Notes: generated from the sequence alone by a model not told the origin. 64,000 nucleotides of DNA from Edwardsiella ictaluri ATCC 33202 (GCF_000264785.1 NZ_AFJI01000081.1:124001-188000); one strand, 5' to 3'. Shown: positions 8,464 through 17,755, numbered from the stretch's first letter. Numbers and translations are program-made.

Positions 8464-9894
8464 ATGAGTACTGAAATCAAAACTCAGGTCGTGGTACTTG
8501 GGGCGGGCCCTGCAGGGTATTCTGCGGCGTTCCGCTGCGCGGATTTGGGGCTGGAGACCGTTATTGTCGAGCGTTACTCCACCCTGGGCGGGGTGTGCCT
8601 GAACGTCGGCTGTATCCCCTCCAAAGCCCTGTTGCACGTGGCTAAAGTGATTGAAGAGGCCAAGGCGCTTGCGGAGCACGGTATCGTGTTCGGCGAGCCG
8701 AAGACCGACATTGACAAGATCCGCACCTGGAAAGAGAAGGTGATCGGTCAGCTGACCGGCGGCCTGGCCGGTATGGCCAAAGGCCGTAAGGTACGGGTGG
8801 TCAACGGGCTGGGTAAGTTTACCTCGGCCAATACCCTGACGGTTGACGGGGACGCGGAGCAGACGGTGATCCATTTTGATAATGCGATCATTGCAGCCGG
8901 TTCCCGTCCCATCCAGCTGCCGTTTATCCCCCATGATGATCCGCGCGTATGGGATTCAACCGACGCGCTGGCCCTGAACAGCGTGCCGCAGCGCCTGCTG
9001 GTGATGGGCGGCGGGATTATCGGCCTGGAGATGGGGACGGTATATCATGCGTTGGGCTCCGAGATCGATGTGGTTGAAATGTTCGATCAGGTGATCCCGG
9101 CCGCCGATAAGGACGTGGTGAAAGTCTTTACCAAACGCATAGGCAAACGCTTTAACCTGATGCTGGAGACCAAGGTCACCGCCGTGGAGGCCCGTGAAGA
9201 TGGGATCTATGTTTCCATGGAAGGCAAGAAGGCCCCGGCAGAGGCGCAGCGCTATGACGCCGTGCTGGTGGCCATCGGCCGCGTGCCTAATGGTAAGCTG
9301 ATCGACGCCGGGCTGGCCGGGGTTGAGGTGGATGAGCGCGGTTTTATCCACGTGGATAAACAGCTGCGTACCAATGTGCCGCACATTTTCGCCATCGGAG
9401 ATATCGTCGGTCAGCCGATGCTGGCGCACAAAGGGGTTCACGAGGGACACGTTGCCGCAGAGGTTATCGCCGGAATGAAGCACTACTTCGATCCGAAGGT
9501 GATCCCCTCTATCGCCTATACCGAGCCGGAGGTCGCATGGGTGGGTCTGACGGAGAAAGAGGCGCGTGATAAAGGCATCAGTTACGAAACCGCCACCTTC
9601 CCATGGGCGGCCTCGGGGCGCGCCATCGCCTCTGACTGTGCCGACGGCATGACCAAGCTTATTTTCGATAAAGAGTCCCACCGCATTATCGGTGGGGCGA
9701 TTGTCGGCACCAACGGCGGCGAGCTGCTCGGTGAAATCGGTCTGGCGATTGAGATGGGTTGCGACGCGGAGGATATTGCTCTGACCATTCATGCGCATCC
9801 GACGCTGCATGAGTCCGTTGGCCTGGCGGCCGAGGTCTATGAAGGCAGCATCACCGATCTGCCAAATGCGAAGGCGAAGAAAACGTCGCGCTGA
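8464..9894 (+). CDS. lpd: Lpd, dihydrolipoamide dehydrogenase (E3)
   Basis: This FAD flavoprotein reoxidises dihydrolipoyl groups with NAD+ and is shared by the pyruvate and 2-oxoglutarate dehydrogenase complexes and the glycine cleavage system. Sequence landmarks are the FAD-binding GAGPAG (about residues 13-18), the redox disulfide in CLNVGC (about 45-50), the NAD-binding GGGIIG (about 181-186), and the C-terminal HAHPTLHE with the active-site histidine. I place the start at the second ATG of ATGATGAGT (MSTEIK, as in E. coli), 476 residues, with AGAGG upstream; the frame is open further upstream but without support. It is the last gene of the pdh cluster and has a separate promoter region. 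Confidence 0.97.
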   Translation: MSTEIKTQVVVLGAGPAGYSAAFRCADLGLETVIVERYSTLGGVCLNVGCIPSKALLHVAKVIEEAKALAEHGIVFGEPKTDIDKIRTWKEKVIGQLTGGLAGMAKGRKVRVVNGLGKFTSANTLTVDGDAEQTVIHFDNAIIAAGSRPIQLPFIPHDDPRVWDSTDALALNSVPQRLLVMGGGIIGLEMGTVYHALGSEIDVVEMFDQVIPAADKDVVKVFTKRIGKRFNLMLETKVTAVEAREDGIYVSMEGKKAPAEAQRYDAVLVAIGRVPNGKLIDAGLAGVEVDERGFIHVDKQLRTNVPHIFAIGDIVGQPMLAHKGVHEGHVAAEVIAGMKHYFDPKVIPSIAYTEPEVAWVGLTEKEARDKGISYETATFPWAASGRAIASDCADGMTKLIFDKESHRIIGGAIVGTNGGELLGEIGLAIEMGCDAEDIALTIHAHPTLHESVGLAAEVYEGSITDLPNAKAKKTSR

Positions 9895-9906
9895 GTTAGC
9901 GCCAGT

Positions 9907-9941
9907 AAAAACGGCTCCCCACTGCAGGAGCCGTTTTTTTT
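9907..9941 (+). terminator. Rho-independent terminator after lpd
   Basis: AAAAACGGCTCC (9907-9918) pairs with GGAGCCGTTTTT (9927-9938) across an 8-base loop and is followed by further T residues. It ends the pdh operon. Confidence 0.95.
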
Positions 9942-9956
9942 TGCCAGTCGCTGCCG

Positions 9957-10214
9957 TCAGTCATACCGAAAGCCAATAAAAAAGGCGATGGTCGGTATGC
10001 AGATCCCCAGCCCCAATGAGCAGAGAAAATAGTTCATTCCCCACAGGAAGCCATCGTGAGCCAGCATTTCCTGGCCATGCAGACCGCTGTCCAGAGCCAG
10101 CGCGTTTTCGCTATGACTGACGTCGATAAGATAAAACAGTGCGCCGACGGCCAGTATCAGGGAAAGGATTTGCAGCAGGGTCAGGCAGCGGGTGTGAGTG
10201 GTTGTTAATGGCAT
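9957..10214 (-). CDS. Small inner-membrane protein of unknown function
   Basis: This is an 85-residue protein with two strongly hydrophobic segments (about residues 12-32 and 61-82) separated by a polar stretch with DVSHSENALALDSGLHG. It is probably a two-helix inner-membrane protein. The ATG at 10214 has a perfect ribosome site (GGGAGGTGACG, read on the minus strand); the longer reading frame to 10277 lacks one. I do not recognise a family. It is transcribed towards the lpd terminator, divergently from acnB. The lpd terminator stem lies just beyond its stop and its A-rich 5' side could serve this gene too. Confidence 0.65.
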   Translation of the reverse strand: MPLTTTHTRCLTLLQILSLILAVGALFYLIDVSHSENALALDSGLHGQEMLAHDGFLWGMNYFLCSLGLGICIPTIAFFIGFRYD

Positions 10215-10493
10215 CGTCACCTCCCGGGCCGCAGAAAGCGTGGCATGATACAGAAAAATCGCCGGGGGTAAATGCAAAACAGGTCATTCATGTGTATTTA
10301 TTGTACGTTTTTGGCCAATGGAAAGTGATTTTATATGCTTATGTTGCTTTTTTGTAAACCGTTTAACACGATGGCTAAATGCTGATATGCTGAAAAGGCC
10401 ATCCGGGTATCCGACAGGCGGTCAGGCGATGGGGCAGGGCACGCTATCGGCATCCCGGTATCTACAATGACAATGAGAGCGAGGAGTCGAGTC

Positions 10494-13091
10494 GTGCTAA
10501 AAGAATACCGTGAGCACGTCGCCGAGCGGGCGGCCCTGGGTGTGGTTCCTAAGCCGCTGGACGCGGCACAGATGGCAGCGCTGGTTGAGCTGCTGAAGTC
10601 ACCGCCTGCGGGAGAGGAGGCCCTGCTGCTGGATCTCTTGACCAACCGGGTACCGCCGGGCGTTGATGAGGCTGCCTATGTGAAGGCGGCTTTCCTGGCT
10701 GCCCTGGTGAAGGGCGAGGCCCACTCGCCGTTGGTCAGCGCAGACAAGGCGCTGGAGCTGTTGGGAACCATGCAGGGTGGTTATAACATTCACCCACTGA
10801 TTGAAGCGCTGGATAACACGGCGCTGGCGCCGATCGCCGTCGGCGCGCTGTCCCATACTCTGCTGGTCTTCGACAGCTTCCATGACGTTGAGCAGCGTGC
10901 ACGCGCCGGGAATCCGTTTGCCCACCAGGTACTGCAGTCCTGGGCCGATGCCGAATGGTTCCTGTCCCGCCCGGCTCTGGCGGATAAGCTGACGGTAACC
11001 GTATTCAAGGTCAGCGGTGAAACCAATACTGACGATCTGTCTCCGGCGCAGGATGCTTGGTCCCGCCCCGATATTCCGCTGCACGCGCTGGCGCTGCTGA
11101 AGAACCCGCGCGATGGCATCACTCCGGATCAGCCTGGCGCCGTAGGGCCGATTCGTCAGATGCAGGCGCTGGCCGGGCAGGGATACCCGCTGGCCTACGT
11201 CGGCGATGTGGTGGGTACCGGTTCCTCGCGTAAATCGGCGACTAACTCGGTACTGTGGCTGATGGGGGAGGACATTCCCTTCGTTCCCAACAAACGGGCC
11301 GGTGGCGTCGTGCTGGGCGGTAAAATCGCGCCGATATTCTTTAACACCATGGAGGATGCCGGCGCACTGCCGATCGAGGTGGACGTCAGCCTGCTGCAGA
11401 CCGGTGAGGCGATCGATATCTACCCCTATCTGGGGGAGATCCGCCGCCATGCTGACGGCGCCCCGCTGGCGACCTTTACCTTGAAAACTGAGGTGTTGCT
11501 GGATGAAGTGCGCGCCGGCGGGCGTATTCCGCTGATCATTGGCCGGGCGCTGACGGCGCGCGCGCGCGAGGCGCTGGATCTTCCGCCCAGCGATGTCTTC
11601 CGCCAGCCCAAAGCGGTCAACGACAGCGGAAAGGGATATACCCTGGCACAGAAAATGGTGGGGCGCGCCTGCGGCGCAGCCGGTGTACGTCCTGGTCAAT
11701 ATTGCGAACCGCGGATGGCCTCCGTCGGCTCGCAGGATACCACCGGCCCGATGACGCGTGATGAGCTGAAGGATCTGGCCTGTTTGGGCTTTTCCGCCGA
11801 TCTGGTGATGCAGTCCTTCTGCCACACGGCCGCCTATCCCAAGCCTATCGATGTACAGACTCACCATACGCTGCCTGATTTTATTATGAACCGGGGCGGG
11901 GTGGCGCTGCGTCCGGGTGATGGCATTATCCACTCCTGGCTGAACCGGATGCTGTTACCGGATACCGTTGGCACCGGCGGTGACTCCCATACCCGCTTCC
12001 CTATCGGGATTTCGTTCCCGGCGGGGTCCGGCCTGGTGGCGTTCGCCGCTGCGACCGGGGTGATGCCGCTGGATATGCCGGAGTCGGTTCTGGTGCGTTT
12101 TAAAGGGCAGATGCAGCCGGGGATCACCCTGCGCGATCTGGTACATGCCATCCCCTATCACGCGATTCAACAGGGGCTGCTGACCGTCGAGAAGCAGGGT
12201 AAGAAGAACATCTTCTCCGGACGGATCCTGGAGATCGAAGGGCTGCCGCAGCTGAAGGTTGAGCAGGCCTTTGAGCTGGCTGATGCCTCGGCGGAACGTT
12301 CGGCGGCTGGCTGCACCATTAAGCTGGATCGTGCGCCGATCGTGGAGTATCTGCAGTCCAATATCGTGCTGCTGCGCTGGATGATCGCCGAGGGCTACGG
12401 CGATCGCCGCACACTGGAGCGGCGCATCCGCGCCATGGAGAAATGGCTGGCCGATCCGCAGCTGCTGGAGGCGGACGCTGACGCCGAGTATGCCGCGGTG
12501 ATCGAGATCGATCTCGACGCGATTAAAGAGCCTATTCTGTGCGCCCCCAACGATCCGGACGATGCCCGCCTGTTGTCACAGGTGGCCGGGGCGAAGATCG
12601 ATGAGGTCTTTATTGGCTCCTGCATGACCAATATTGGCCACTTCCGCGCCGCCGGTAAGCTGCTTGACAGCCATCAGGGACAGCTGCCGACGCGGCTGTG
12701 GGTGGCGCCGCCGACCCGAATGGATGCTGCGCAGCTGACGGAGGAGGGGTACTACAGCGTGTTCGGCAAGAGCGGGGCACGCGTTGAGATCCCCGGCTGC
12801 TCCCTATGCATGGGTAACCAGGCCCGGGTCGCTGACGGGGTGACGGTAGTATCGACGTCGACACGTAATTTCCCGAACCGCCTTGGTACCGGCGCCAACG
12901 TCTATCTGGCATCGGCCGAGCTGGCGGCAGTGTCAGCCTTATTGGGCCAGCTGCCGGATGTCGCACAGTATCAGCAGTTTATGGCAAAGGTTGGGGAGTC
13001 GGCGGCAGACACTTACCGTTATCTCAACTTTAATCGCCTGATGCCGTACACCGAGAAAGCCGGGCAGGTGATCTTCCAGACCGCGGTATAA
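10494..13091 (+). CDS. acnB: AcnB, aconitate hydratase B
   Basis: This is the main TCA-cycle aconitase, interconverting citrate and isocitrate through cis-aconitate with a [4Fe-4S] cluster. It can also act as an RNA-binding sensor when the cluster is lost. The domain order is the AcnB type: N-terminal HEAT-like domain, swivel domain ([17 protein letters not shown]), then the catalytic domains with cluster cysteines in GSCMTNIG and [10 protein letters not shown] chose the GTG at 10494 because it gives 865 residues, the E. coli length, and the N-terminus [14 protein letters not shown], with GAGGAG eight bases upstream; an in-frame ATG at 10467 would add nine residues without homology. A strong terminator follows. 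Confidence 0.97.
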   Translation: MLKEYREHVAERAALGVVPKPLDAAQMAALVELLKSPPAGEEALLLDLLTNRVPPGVDEAAYVKAAFLAALVKGEAHSPLVSADKALELLGTMQGGYNIHPLIEALDNTALAPIAVGALSHTLLVFDSFHDVEQRARAGNPFAHQVLQSWADAEWFLSRPALADKLTVTVFKVSGETNTDDLSPAQDAWSRPDIPLHALALLKNPRDGITPDQPGAVGPIRQMQALAGQGYPLAYVGDVVGTGSSRKSATNSVLWLMGEDIPFVPNKRAGGVVLGGKIAPIFFNTMEDAGALPIEVDVSLLQTGEAIDIYPYLGEIRRHADGAPLATFTLKTEVLLDEVRAGGRIPLIIGRALTARAREALDLPPSDVFRQPKAVNDSGKGYTLAQKMVGRACGAAGVRPGQYCEPRMASVGSQDTTGPMTRDELKDLACLGFSADLVMQSFCHTAAYPKPIDVQTHHTLPDFIMNRGGVALRPGDGIIHSWLNRMLLPDTVGTGGDSHTRFPIGISFPAGSGLVAFAAATGVMPLDMPESVLVRFKGQMQPGITLRDLVHAIPYHAIQQGLLTVEKQGKKNIFSGRILEIEGLPQLKVEQAFELADASAERSAAGCTIKLDRAPIVEYLQSNIVLLRWMIAEGYGDRRTLERRIRAMEKWLADPQLLEADADAEYAAVIEIDLDAIKEPILCAPNDPDDARLLSQVAGAKIDEVFIGSCMTNIGHFRAAGKLLDSHQGQLPTRLWVAPPTRMDAAQLTEEGYYSVFGKSGARVEIPGCSLCMGNQARVADGVTVVSTSTRNFPNRLGTGANVYLASAELAAVSALLGQLPDVAQYQQFMAKVGESAADTYRYLNFNRLMPYTEKAGQVIFQTAV

Positions 13092-13112
13092 GCGCCCCTC
13101 GTCGGGATCTCG

Positions 13113-13147
13113 GGGGGAGTCTGTCTTTGCGGGCTCCCCCTTTTTTT
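13113..13147 (+). terminator. Rho-independent terminator after acnB
   Basis: GGGGGAG (13113-13119) pairs with CTCCCCC (13134-13140) and is followed by seven T residues (13141-13147). Confidence 0.9.
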
Positions 13148-13184
13148 ACCGGTGTTACATAGCATTGCAATACATCGACATAAC

Positions 13185-13213
13185 TTGACGCTTAGCCCCG
13201 TAATCTAATTATA
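13185..13213 (+). promoter_or_regulatory. Sigma-70-like promoter of the yebE-like gene
   Basis: TTGACG (13185-13190) and ATTATA (13208-13213) are separated by 17 bases and lie about 25 bases before the start codon, implying a short leader. Confidence 0.6.
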
Positions 13214-13238
13214 TTGGGTTGATTTTTGGGGTGTGGAG

Positions 13239-13880
13239 ATGAAAAAAGGCTGGATGGATCAACTGCAGTCGCTGCTGGGTGACGCTAAGCGCGGCAACGG
13301 CGGCGAAGGGCTGAGCAAGCTGCTGGCACCGGCGGCGCTCGGTGGCCTGGCAGGGGTGTTGCTGGGGAATAAATCCGTGCGCAAGCAGGCGGGTAAGCTG
13401 GGTAAGAATGCCCTGCTGCTTGGTGGCGGCGCGGCGATCGGTGCCCTGCTGTGGAACAAATACCGCGAGCGGGTGAGAGAGACGCATCGCGATGAGCCGC
13501 AGTACGGTCAGCAGAGCGCACCGCCCGATGCGCGCGCGCGGCGTCTGGTGCAGGCGCTGGTGTTTGCCGCGAAAAGCGATGGTCACATTGATTATCGGGA
13601 GCAGCAGGCCATCAACGATGCCCTGACGCGGCTGGCGCTGGGCGATGAGGCACGCGGTTGGGTGGGCCAGGCGTTGGAGCGCCCCCTCGATCCACATCTG
13701 CTGTCCCGCGAGGTGCAGGATGAGGAGGAGGCGCTGGAGATTTATGCTGTGAGCTGTACGGTCATCGATATCGACCATTTTATGGAGCGCAGCTATCTGG
13801 ATGCGCTGGCACAGGCGCTGGGCATTCCATCGGATGTGGCGCAGGGGCTGGAGCGTAATATTGGCGCCGGGAGTGCATAG
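13239..13880 (+). CDS. YebE-like DUF533 inner-membrane protein
   Basis: The protein is 213 residues with a Gly/Ala/Leu-rich hydrophobic N-terminal half (about residues 30-70, LLAPAALGGLAGVLLGNKS and ALLLGGGAAIGALL). A soluble helical TerB-like domain follows (about 90-200), with DGHIDYREQQAIN near its start. This is the layout of the DUF533/YebE family, whose biochemical function is unknown; E. coli yebE is reported as an envelope-stress (Cpx) target. The ATG at 13239 is preferred over a GTG two codons upstream. In E. coli yebE lies elsewhere, so its place between acnB and yacL is a local difference. A terminator follows. Confidence 0.8.
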   Translation: MKKGWMDQLQSLLGDAKRGNGGEGLSKLLAPAALGGLAGVLLGNKSVRKQAGKLGKNALLLGGGAAIGALLWNKYRERVRETHRDEPQYGQQSAPPDARARRLVQALVFAAKSDGHIDYREQQAINDALTRLALGDEARGWVGQALERPLDPHLLSREVQDEEEALEIYAVSCTVIDIDHFMERSYLDALAQALGIPSDVAQGLERNIGAGSA

Positions 13881-13945
13881 CTGGCAGGGAATCCTACCCC
13901 TATTGACCCTCAGAGGCTTTTTTGCTGAAATCGCTCGCCACACAG

Positions 13946-13975
13946 CGCGGAGACCCAGTCTCCGCGTTATTTTTT
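13946..13975 (+). terminator. Rho-independent terminator after the yebE-like gene
   Basis: CGCGGAGAC (13946-13954) pairs perfectly with GTCTCCGCG (13958-13966) across a 3-base loop, followed by the T-rich TTATTTTTT. Confidence 0.92.
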
Positions 13976-14065
13976 GCAGATTGCGAGCCGGATTTCAGGC
14001 CGCATCATGGCGTTGAGTTACACTGAAAAAGAGTCCCCTGATGGGACTGAGAGGGAGGGCTGGCT

Positions 14066-14428
14066 GTGGATTATGAGTTTCGCCATGATATTGGAGGCCA
14101 GGTGATCGCGTTGTTTTCGATGGGACATGAAGCCGTCGGGCACTGGCTTAATGAAGAGGTCAAGGGAGATTTGGCGCTGCTGTCGCGTATCGAGCAGGAG
14201 GCCGCAGCGCTGAAGGGCAGCGAACGGCAGTGGCAGCTGGAGGGGCATGAGTACACCCTGTGGCTGGACAGCGAAGAGGTGATGGTACGCGCGAACCAGC
14301 TGGCGCTGGAGAGTGATGAGCTGGATGACGGTATGCGCTATTACGATGAAGAGAGCCTCTCGCTGTGCGGGCTGGAGGATTTTCTACAGGTGCTGACGCG
14401 CTACCGCAGTTTTATTCAACAGCACTAA
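14066..14428 (+). CDS. yacL: YacL, UPF0231 family protein
   Basis: The protein is 120 residues, the same length as E. coli YacL. It is acidic and soluble, with the conserved blocks [35 protein letters not shown] and [19 protein letters not shown]. The function is unknown. The start is GTG at 14066 (reads MDYEF as in E. coli), preceded by GAGGGAGGG. In E. coli speD and speE follow; here the next thing is a broken transporter on the opposite strand whose end overlaps the yacL stop by four bases. Confidence 0.95.
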   Translation: MDYEFRHDIGGQVIALFSMGHEAVGHWLNEEVKGDLALLSRIEQEAAALKGSERQWQLEGHEYTLWLDSEEVMVRANQLALESDELDDGMRYYDEESLSLCGLEDFLQVLTRYRSFIQQH

Positions 14429-14776
14429 GCGCGGCGGGTCGTCGCGCCCGTCCGGCGGCGGGGGCTCCAGCACAGCAGTGATCCCGTCACCACCAGTAGT
14501 ACGCCGGGCCACAGCTTGGTCGGTGTCGGCGCTGCCAGCCACAGTACGGCAATGGCAATGGACAGCAGCGGTGTAAAGTAAGAAAGGGCCACGACCAGCG
14601 TGGCGTTGCCCCTTTTCATCGCCTGATCCCAGCGCCGCTCGGGTCATGCACAACGGAGGCGGCGGCGTCAGCAGCCACAGACACAGGGCGGTTATTATAA
14701 GAAACAGTGGCAGGACGACGCTCTGGCTCCACGGCAGAATGGCGAACACGCGCAATAACGTCGCCCGGTGTTTCAT
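14425..14776 (-). pseudogene. yddG: Remnant of a YddG-type aromatic amino acid/drug exporter (EamA family)
   Basis: Two pieces of a YddG-like ten-helix exporter survive in different frames. The N-terminal piece begins at 14776 (MKHRATLLRVFAILPWS, like the YddG start) and runs directly into a segment resembling YddG helix 6-7 (FLIITALCLWLLTP), so most of the first half is deleted. After a frameshift, the C-terminal piece (14425-14619) has VALSYFTPLLSIAIAVLWLA and GSLLCW, matching the last two helices of YddG. About 350 bases remain of the roughly 880 expected. It can no longer make a transporter. Confidence 0.8.
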
Positions 14777-14899
14777 GGCTATCATCCCTGTTAGGCCGGC
14801 GCTGAATGTAACATGTTGATGTTATCTGGCGCAGGCGGCGAGGTGAAATGATTTCACGCTGACGGGCGTGCAGGGCGCGTATAACGGGGCGACGAGAGG

Positions 14900-15247
14900 T
14901 CAGTTAGCGTAGGTCAGCAGTCCCAGCGAATCACGGGCCAGGTATTTGCATTTTGTTTCTATCGGTATGGCGATGCGGCTTAAATCATGGTAACTCTCCT
15001 CACCCAGCCTTTTCATCTGCTTGGTGTTGTAATTACGCATATCCCAGCCGTTGCGGCTGGCAAAGAAGACGATCGCCCGCTTAATCTGATTATTGGGGAG
15101 GTCGTGGTAGCCACAATCATTTTTTAAATAGACGAAAATAGCGGTTAAGTCAGCCAAATCTTCCGCCTGCATCTCATCCAGCGCCCGACTGGAGGTCGTG
15201 ATACTCAGTAAGCCCAACAATAGCACTAGCAGAGAGGTTTTTTTCAT
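14900..15247 (-). CDS. yacC: YacC, exported PulS/OutS-like protein
   Basis: The protein is 115 residues. A signal peptide (MKKTSLLVLLLGLLSITTSSRA) is followed by a small domain with two cysteines (in NDCGYHDLPN and TKCKYLARDS), as in E. coli YacC and related to the PulS/OutS pilotin fold. It is likely periplasmic; there is no lipobox cysteine, so it is not an obvious lipoprotein. The ATG at 15247 is chosen because it begins the signal peptide; the frame extends four codons further to a GTG. The role is unknown, as no type II secretion genes are in the window. In E. coli yacC is the third gene after speD and speE, which are missing here. Confidence 0.9.
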   Translation of the reverse strand: MKKTSLLVLLLGLLSITTSSRALDEMQAEDLADLTAIFVYLKNDCGYHDLPNNQIKRAIVFFASRNGWDMRNYNTKQMKRLGEESYHDLSRIAIPIETKCKYLARDSLGLLTYAN

Positions 15248-15348
15248 ACCGGAAAACACGATTTGTCATTGTGCTATGACGGTATCATATTTCATCGGTA
15301 TGACTACAGTCTGATAGTTACTTTTAATATGTAATTAGAGGAGATTTT

Positions 15349-15393
15349 ATGCCATTTGGCCTATGGTCGGCCGGAATGCTTTTCGTACCTTAG
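15349..15393 (+). CDS. Possible 14-residue small ORF upstream of hpt
   Basis: ATG at 15349 opens MPFGLWSAGMLFVP and ends at TAG 15391-15393. It is preceded by AGAGGAG at an ideal distance. It lies upstream of the hpt promoter, so it would need its own transcript. The strong ribosome site is the only evidence; it may be chance. Confidence 0.25.
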   Translation: MPFGLWSAGMLFVP

Positions 15394-15406
15394 GGCGGCA
15401 GACCCG

Positions 15407-15435
15407 TTTAAGTAGCCCCCTTGGCCTGCTATACT
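15407..15435 (+). promoter_or_regulatory. Sigma-70 promoter of hpt
   Basis: TTTAAG (15407-15412) and TATACT (15430-15435) with a 17-base spacer. The predicted start near 15442 gives a leader of about 110 bases before hpt. Confidence 0.6.
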
Positions 15436-15551
15436 CTGCGCCCTTAACAAACCGCGCTTGTTTTGTGCCGTTGAGCGGAGCCATCCGCCGGCACAGGACA
15501 GGTTGATTTTGCCGTCCGCCCGCGCGACGGCACGCACGCAGGGTAAAACCG

Positions 15552-16088
15552 ATGAAACATACCGTAGAAGTCATGATCTCTGAACAGGAGATCAAGGCAC
15601 GCGTAGCTGAACTGGGACGCCAGATCTCCGATCGTTACCGTAACAGTGGCAAAGAGCTGGTGCTGGTGGGGCTGCTGCGCGGCTCCTTCATCTTTATGGC
15701 CGATTTGTGCCGCCAGATCAGCGTACCGCATGAAGTCGACTTTCTGACGGCCTCCAGCTATGGCACCGCCATGAATAGCTCCCGTGATGTCAAGATCCTC
15801 AAGGATTTGGATGAGGATATTCGCGATAAGGATGTCCTGATCGTTGAAGATATCATCGACTCCGGCAATACCCTGAGCAAGGTGCGCGAGCTGTTTAGCT
15901 TGCGTGGCCCGAACTCACTGGCCATCTGCACGCTGCTGGACAAGCCGAGCCGTCGCGAGGTCGCTGTTCCGGTGGAGTATATCGGCTTTTCGATCCCCGA
16001 TGAGTTCGTGGTGGGGTTTGGTATCGACTACGCTCAGCGCTATCGCTATCTGCCCTATATTGGCAAAGTTACCATGCTGGAAGAGTAA
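15552..16088 (+). CDS. hpt: Hpt, hypoxanthine phosphoribosyltransferase
   Basis: This purine-salvage enzyme joins hypoxanthine (and less well guanine) to PRPP to form IMP in the cytoplasm. The 178 residues match the E. coli length. The PRPP-binding motif [14 protein letters not shown] is at about residues 95-108 and the loop [11 protein letters not shown] near 38-48. The C-terminal [20 protein letters not shown] is typical. The ATG at 15552 follows a long leader with its own promoter. Its frame is intact, and a strong terminator follows, separating it from the convergent can gene. Confidence 0.97.
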   Translation: MKHTVEVMISEQEIKARVAELGRQISDRYRNSGKELVLVGLLRGSFIFMADLCRQISVPHEVDFLTASSYGTAMNSSRDVKILKDLDEDIRDKDVLIVEDIIDSGNTLSKVRELFSLRGPNSLAICTLLDKPSRREVAVPVEYIGFSIPDEFVVGFGIDYAQRYRYLPYIGKVTMLEE

Positions 16089-16106
16089 TTCCGCGCTGCG
16101 GTGCAC

Positions 16107-16130
16107 AAGGCGACTTCGGGTCGCCTTTTT
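16107..16130 (+). terminator. Rho-independent terminator after hpt
   Basis: AAGGCGAC (16107-16114) pairs with GTCGCCTT (16120-16127) over a 5-base loop, followed by T residues. The A at the 5' side makes it only weakly bidirectional. Confidence 0.9.
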
Positions 16131-16221
16131 AGTGTATACACTAGTATCTGTACGACAATCGCTCGAATGATGAATAATTAATTCGTTGACCGGACAGCAT
16201 TTTTTTATGAACCCGCGCGGA

Positions 16222-16884
16222 TTAGCCTTCCAGGCTTTGCTGTTGTAGCAGTTTGGCCATGGCATTGCGGTAGCGTACTTCCAGACTCTCACGGCTGATG
16301 GCGGTAATGTCCAGATCGTGCAGACGTCCGTCCTGCAGACCATAGACCCAGCCATGGATCATCACTTTTTGCCCGCGTTTCCACGCTGACTGTAGAATGG
16401 TGGAGTGCCCTAAATTGTAGACTTGCTCAATCACGTTCAGCTCACACAGCGTATCCATGCGTTTTTCCGGCGGCAGTTCGCCCAGCAGGGTACTGTGCTT
16501 GTACCAGATGTCGCGAATATGCAGCAGCCAGTTGTCAATAAGCCCAAGTTCAGGATTGTTGACGGCGGCTTCGACCCCGCCGCAGCCCAGGTGACCACAG
16601 ATGATGATGTGCTCAACCTGTAGCACGTCGACCGCATACTGCACCACGGATAGGCAGTTCAGGTCGGTATGGATCACCAGATTGGCGACGTTGCGGTGTA
16701 CAAATAGCTCCCCCGGCTGTAGACCGGTCAACTGCTCCGCTGGTACCCGGCTGTCCGAACAGCCAATCCACAGGAAGCGTGGACGCTGGGATTCTGCCAG
16801 CTTGGCGAAGAAGTTCGGATTATCCTCCTTCACCTGCTGTGACCATGCCTGGTTGTTGGCGATCAGTTTCTCGATTTCTTTCAT
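16222..16884 (-). CDS. can: Can, beta-class carbonic anhydrase
   Basis: This zinc enzyme interconverts CO2 and bicarbonate in the cytoplasm, supplying bicarbonate to carboxylases when CO2 is scarce. The protein is 220 residues, with the beta-class metal ligands and catalytic pair in [10 protein letters not shown] (Cys42, Asp44, Arg46) and CGHLGCGG (His98, Cys101). The ATG at 16884 gives [15 protein letters not shown], the E. coli start. No strong ribosome site is visible. It is convergent with hpt and in the same position as in E. coli. Confidence 0.97.
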   Translation of the reverse strand: MKEIEKLIANNQAWSQQVKEDNPNFFAKLAESQRPRFLWIGCSDSRVPAEQLTGLQPGELFVHRNVANLVIHTDLNCLSVVQYAVDVLQVEHIIICGHLGCGGVEAAVNNPELGLIDNWLLHIRDIWYKHSTLLGELPPEKRMDTLCELNVIEQVYNLGHSTILQSAWKRGQKVMIHGWVYGLQDGRLHDLDITAISRESLEVRYRNAMAKLLQQQSLEG

Positions 16885-16972
16885 GAAGGTTAATCAGCTG
16901 TAGCGGGAAAGAGGCCTAATATAGGCCAATCGACGGGCTTTGGAAATCGGAACAGTGGGCCCTGCGGGCGTT

Positions 16973-17656
16973 TTACTCAACGCTGAACCCGATGCCATGG
17001 TGCGTGTTGAGTGGGATATCATGGGGCGTGATCCGCTGCAGTTTGGCCCTTAGCGTCTTGATATGGTGCTCGATGCTGCGCTCGCCGCCCTTCTCATTCA
17101 GCGGGCGCAGCAGATCGTTCAGCTGGCTGCGGGAGAACACTTTTCCCCGTCCCTGCAGCAGCGTTTTCAGCAGCAGGTATTCACAGTGGTTCAGCTGCAG
17201 GGCATGTCCAACATAGTGGGCGCAGCTGCGGCTATCGTTGAGGGTAAAGTTGCCATAGCACTCCAGGCGGGTCGCCTTGCTACCCATCCTTTCCGGGTGC
17301 GGCAGCAACGTGCGCATACGCACGCAGATTTCACGGGCGGAAAAGGGGGGGAGAATGACGGCGCTGTGCGGCAGTGCGGTATCACTGGCCTGCGCTGCTT
17401 CCCCGGGGGTGCTGGCCAGAAAGAGCAGCGGCAGCGTGGGGTGGTGTGCCTGTAGGTGGCGCCCCAGCGCCAGGCCGCTACCGTCGGGCAGCGTCAGTTG
17501 GATGATAGCGAACTGCGGTATTTGCTGTTTAAGGGCGTCAAGGGCGGGCTGGATATGGTTAAACCAACATACGTTAAACCCTTCCGTTTCCAGCGTATAG
17601 ATCAACGGGTCAGCGGTGCTGGCCCGATCTTCGATAAGCCAAATTAACGGTGGCAC
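16973..17656 (-). CDS. Orphan CreB-like response regulator with a degenerate receiver
   Basis: The protein is 227 residues: an N-terminal CheY-like receiver (about 1-118) and a C-terminal OmpR/PhoB winged-helix DNA-binding domain (about 128-226; LLLKTLLQGRGKVFSRSQL, IEHHIKTLRAKLQ). The closest family I recognise is CreB, with matching NTHHGIGFS at the end. The receiver has lost its chemistry: the acidic pair is E9-D10, but the phospho-acceptor aspartate is Gln53 (FAIIQLTLPD), the switch Thr is Ala (LFLAST), and the conserved Lys is Pro (ILPPF). It probably works without phosphorylation. No histidine kinase is adjacent. The start is GTG at 17656 with GGAAGA upstream. The target genes are unknown. 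Confidence 0.85.
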   Translation of the reverse strand: MPPLIWLIEDRASTADPLIYTLETEGFNVCWFNHIQPALDALKQQIPQFAIIQLTLPDGSGLALGRHLQAHHPTLPLLFLASTPGEAAQASDTALPHSAVILPPFSAREICVRMRTLLPHPERMGSKATRLECYGNFTLNDSRSCAHYVGHALQLNHCEYLLLKTLLQGRGKVFSRSQLNDLLRPLNEKGGERSIEHHIKTLRAKLQRITPHDIPLNTHHGIGFSVE

Positions 17657-17726
17657 AGGATGTCTTCCACGACAGGATGAATCGTTGCATCATAACAAAG
17701 TCGACCCGCCAGTGGCAGCAGGTGAT

Positions 17727-17755
17727 TTCAGACAACACGTTATGTAACATATAAT
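17727..17755 (+). promoter_or_regulatory. Candidate promoter of yadGH
   Basis: A consensus -10 TATAAT (17750-17755) is preceded by TTCAGA (17727-17732) with a 17-base spacer. The leader would be about 100 bases. Confidence 0.5.

Larger units (their letters stand above)
15248..15551. other. Intergenic region between yacC and hpt
   Basis: About 300 bases separate divergent yacC and hpt; E. coli has cueO and gcd in this interval. I see only the hpt promoter and a possible 14-residue open frame, both listed separately. Confidence 0.6.
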
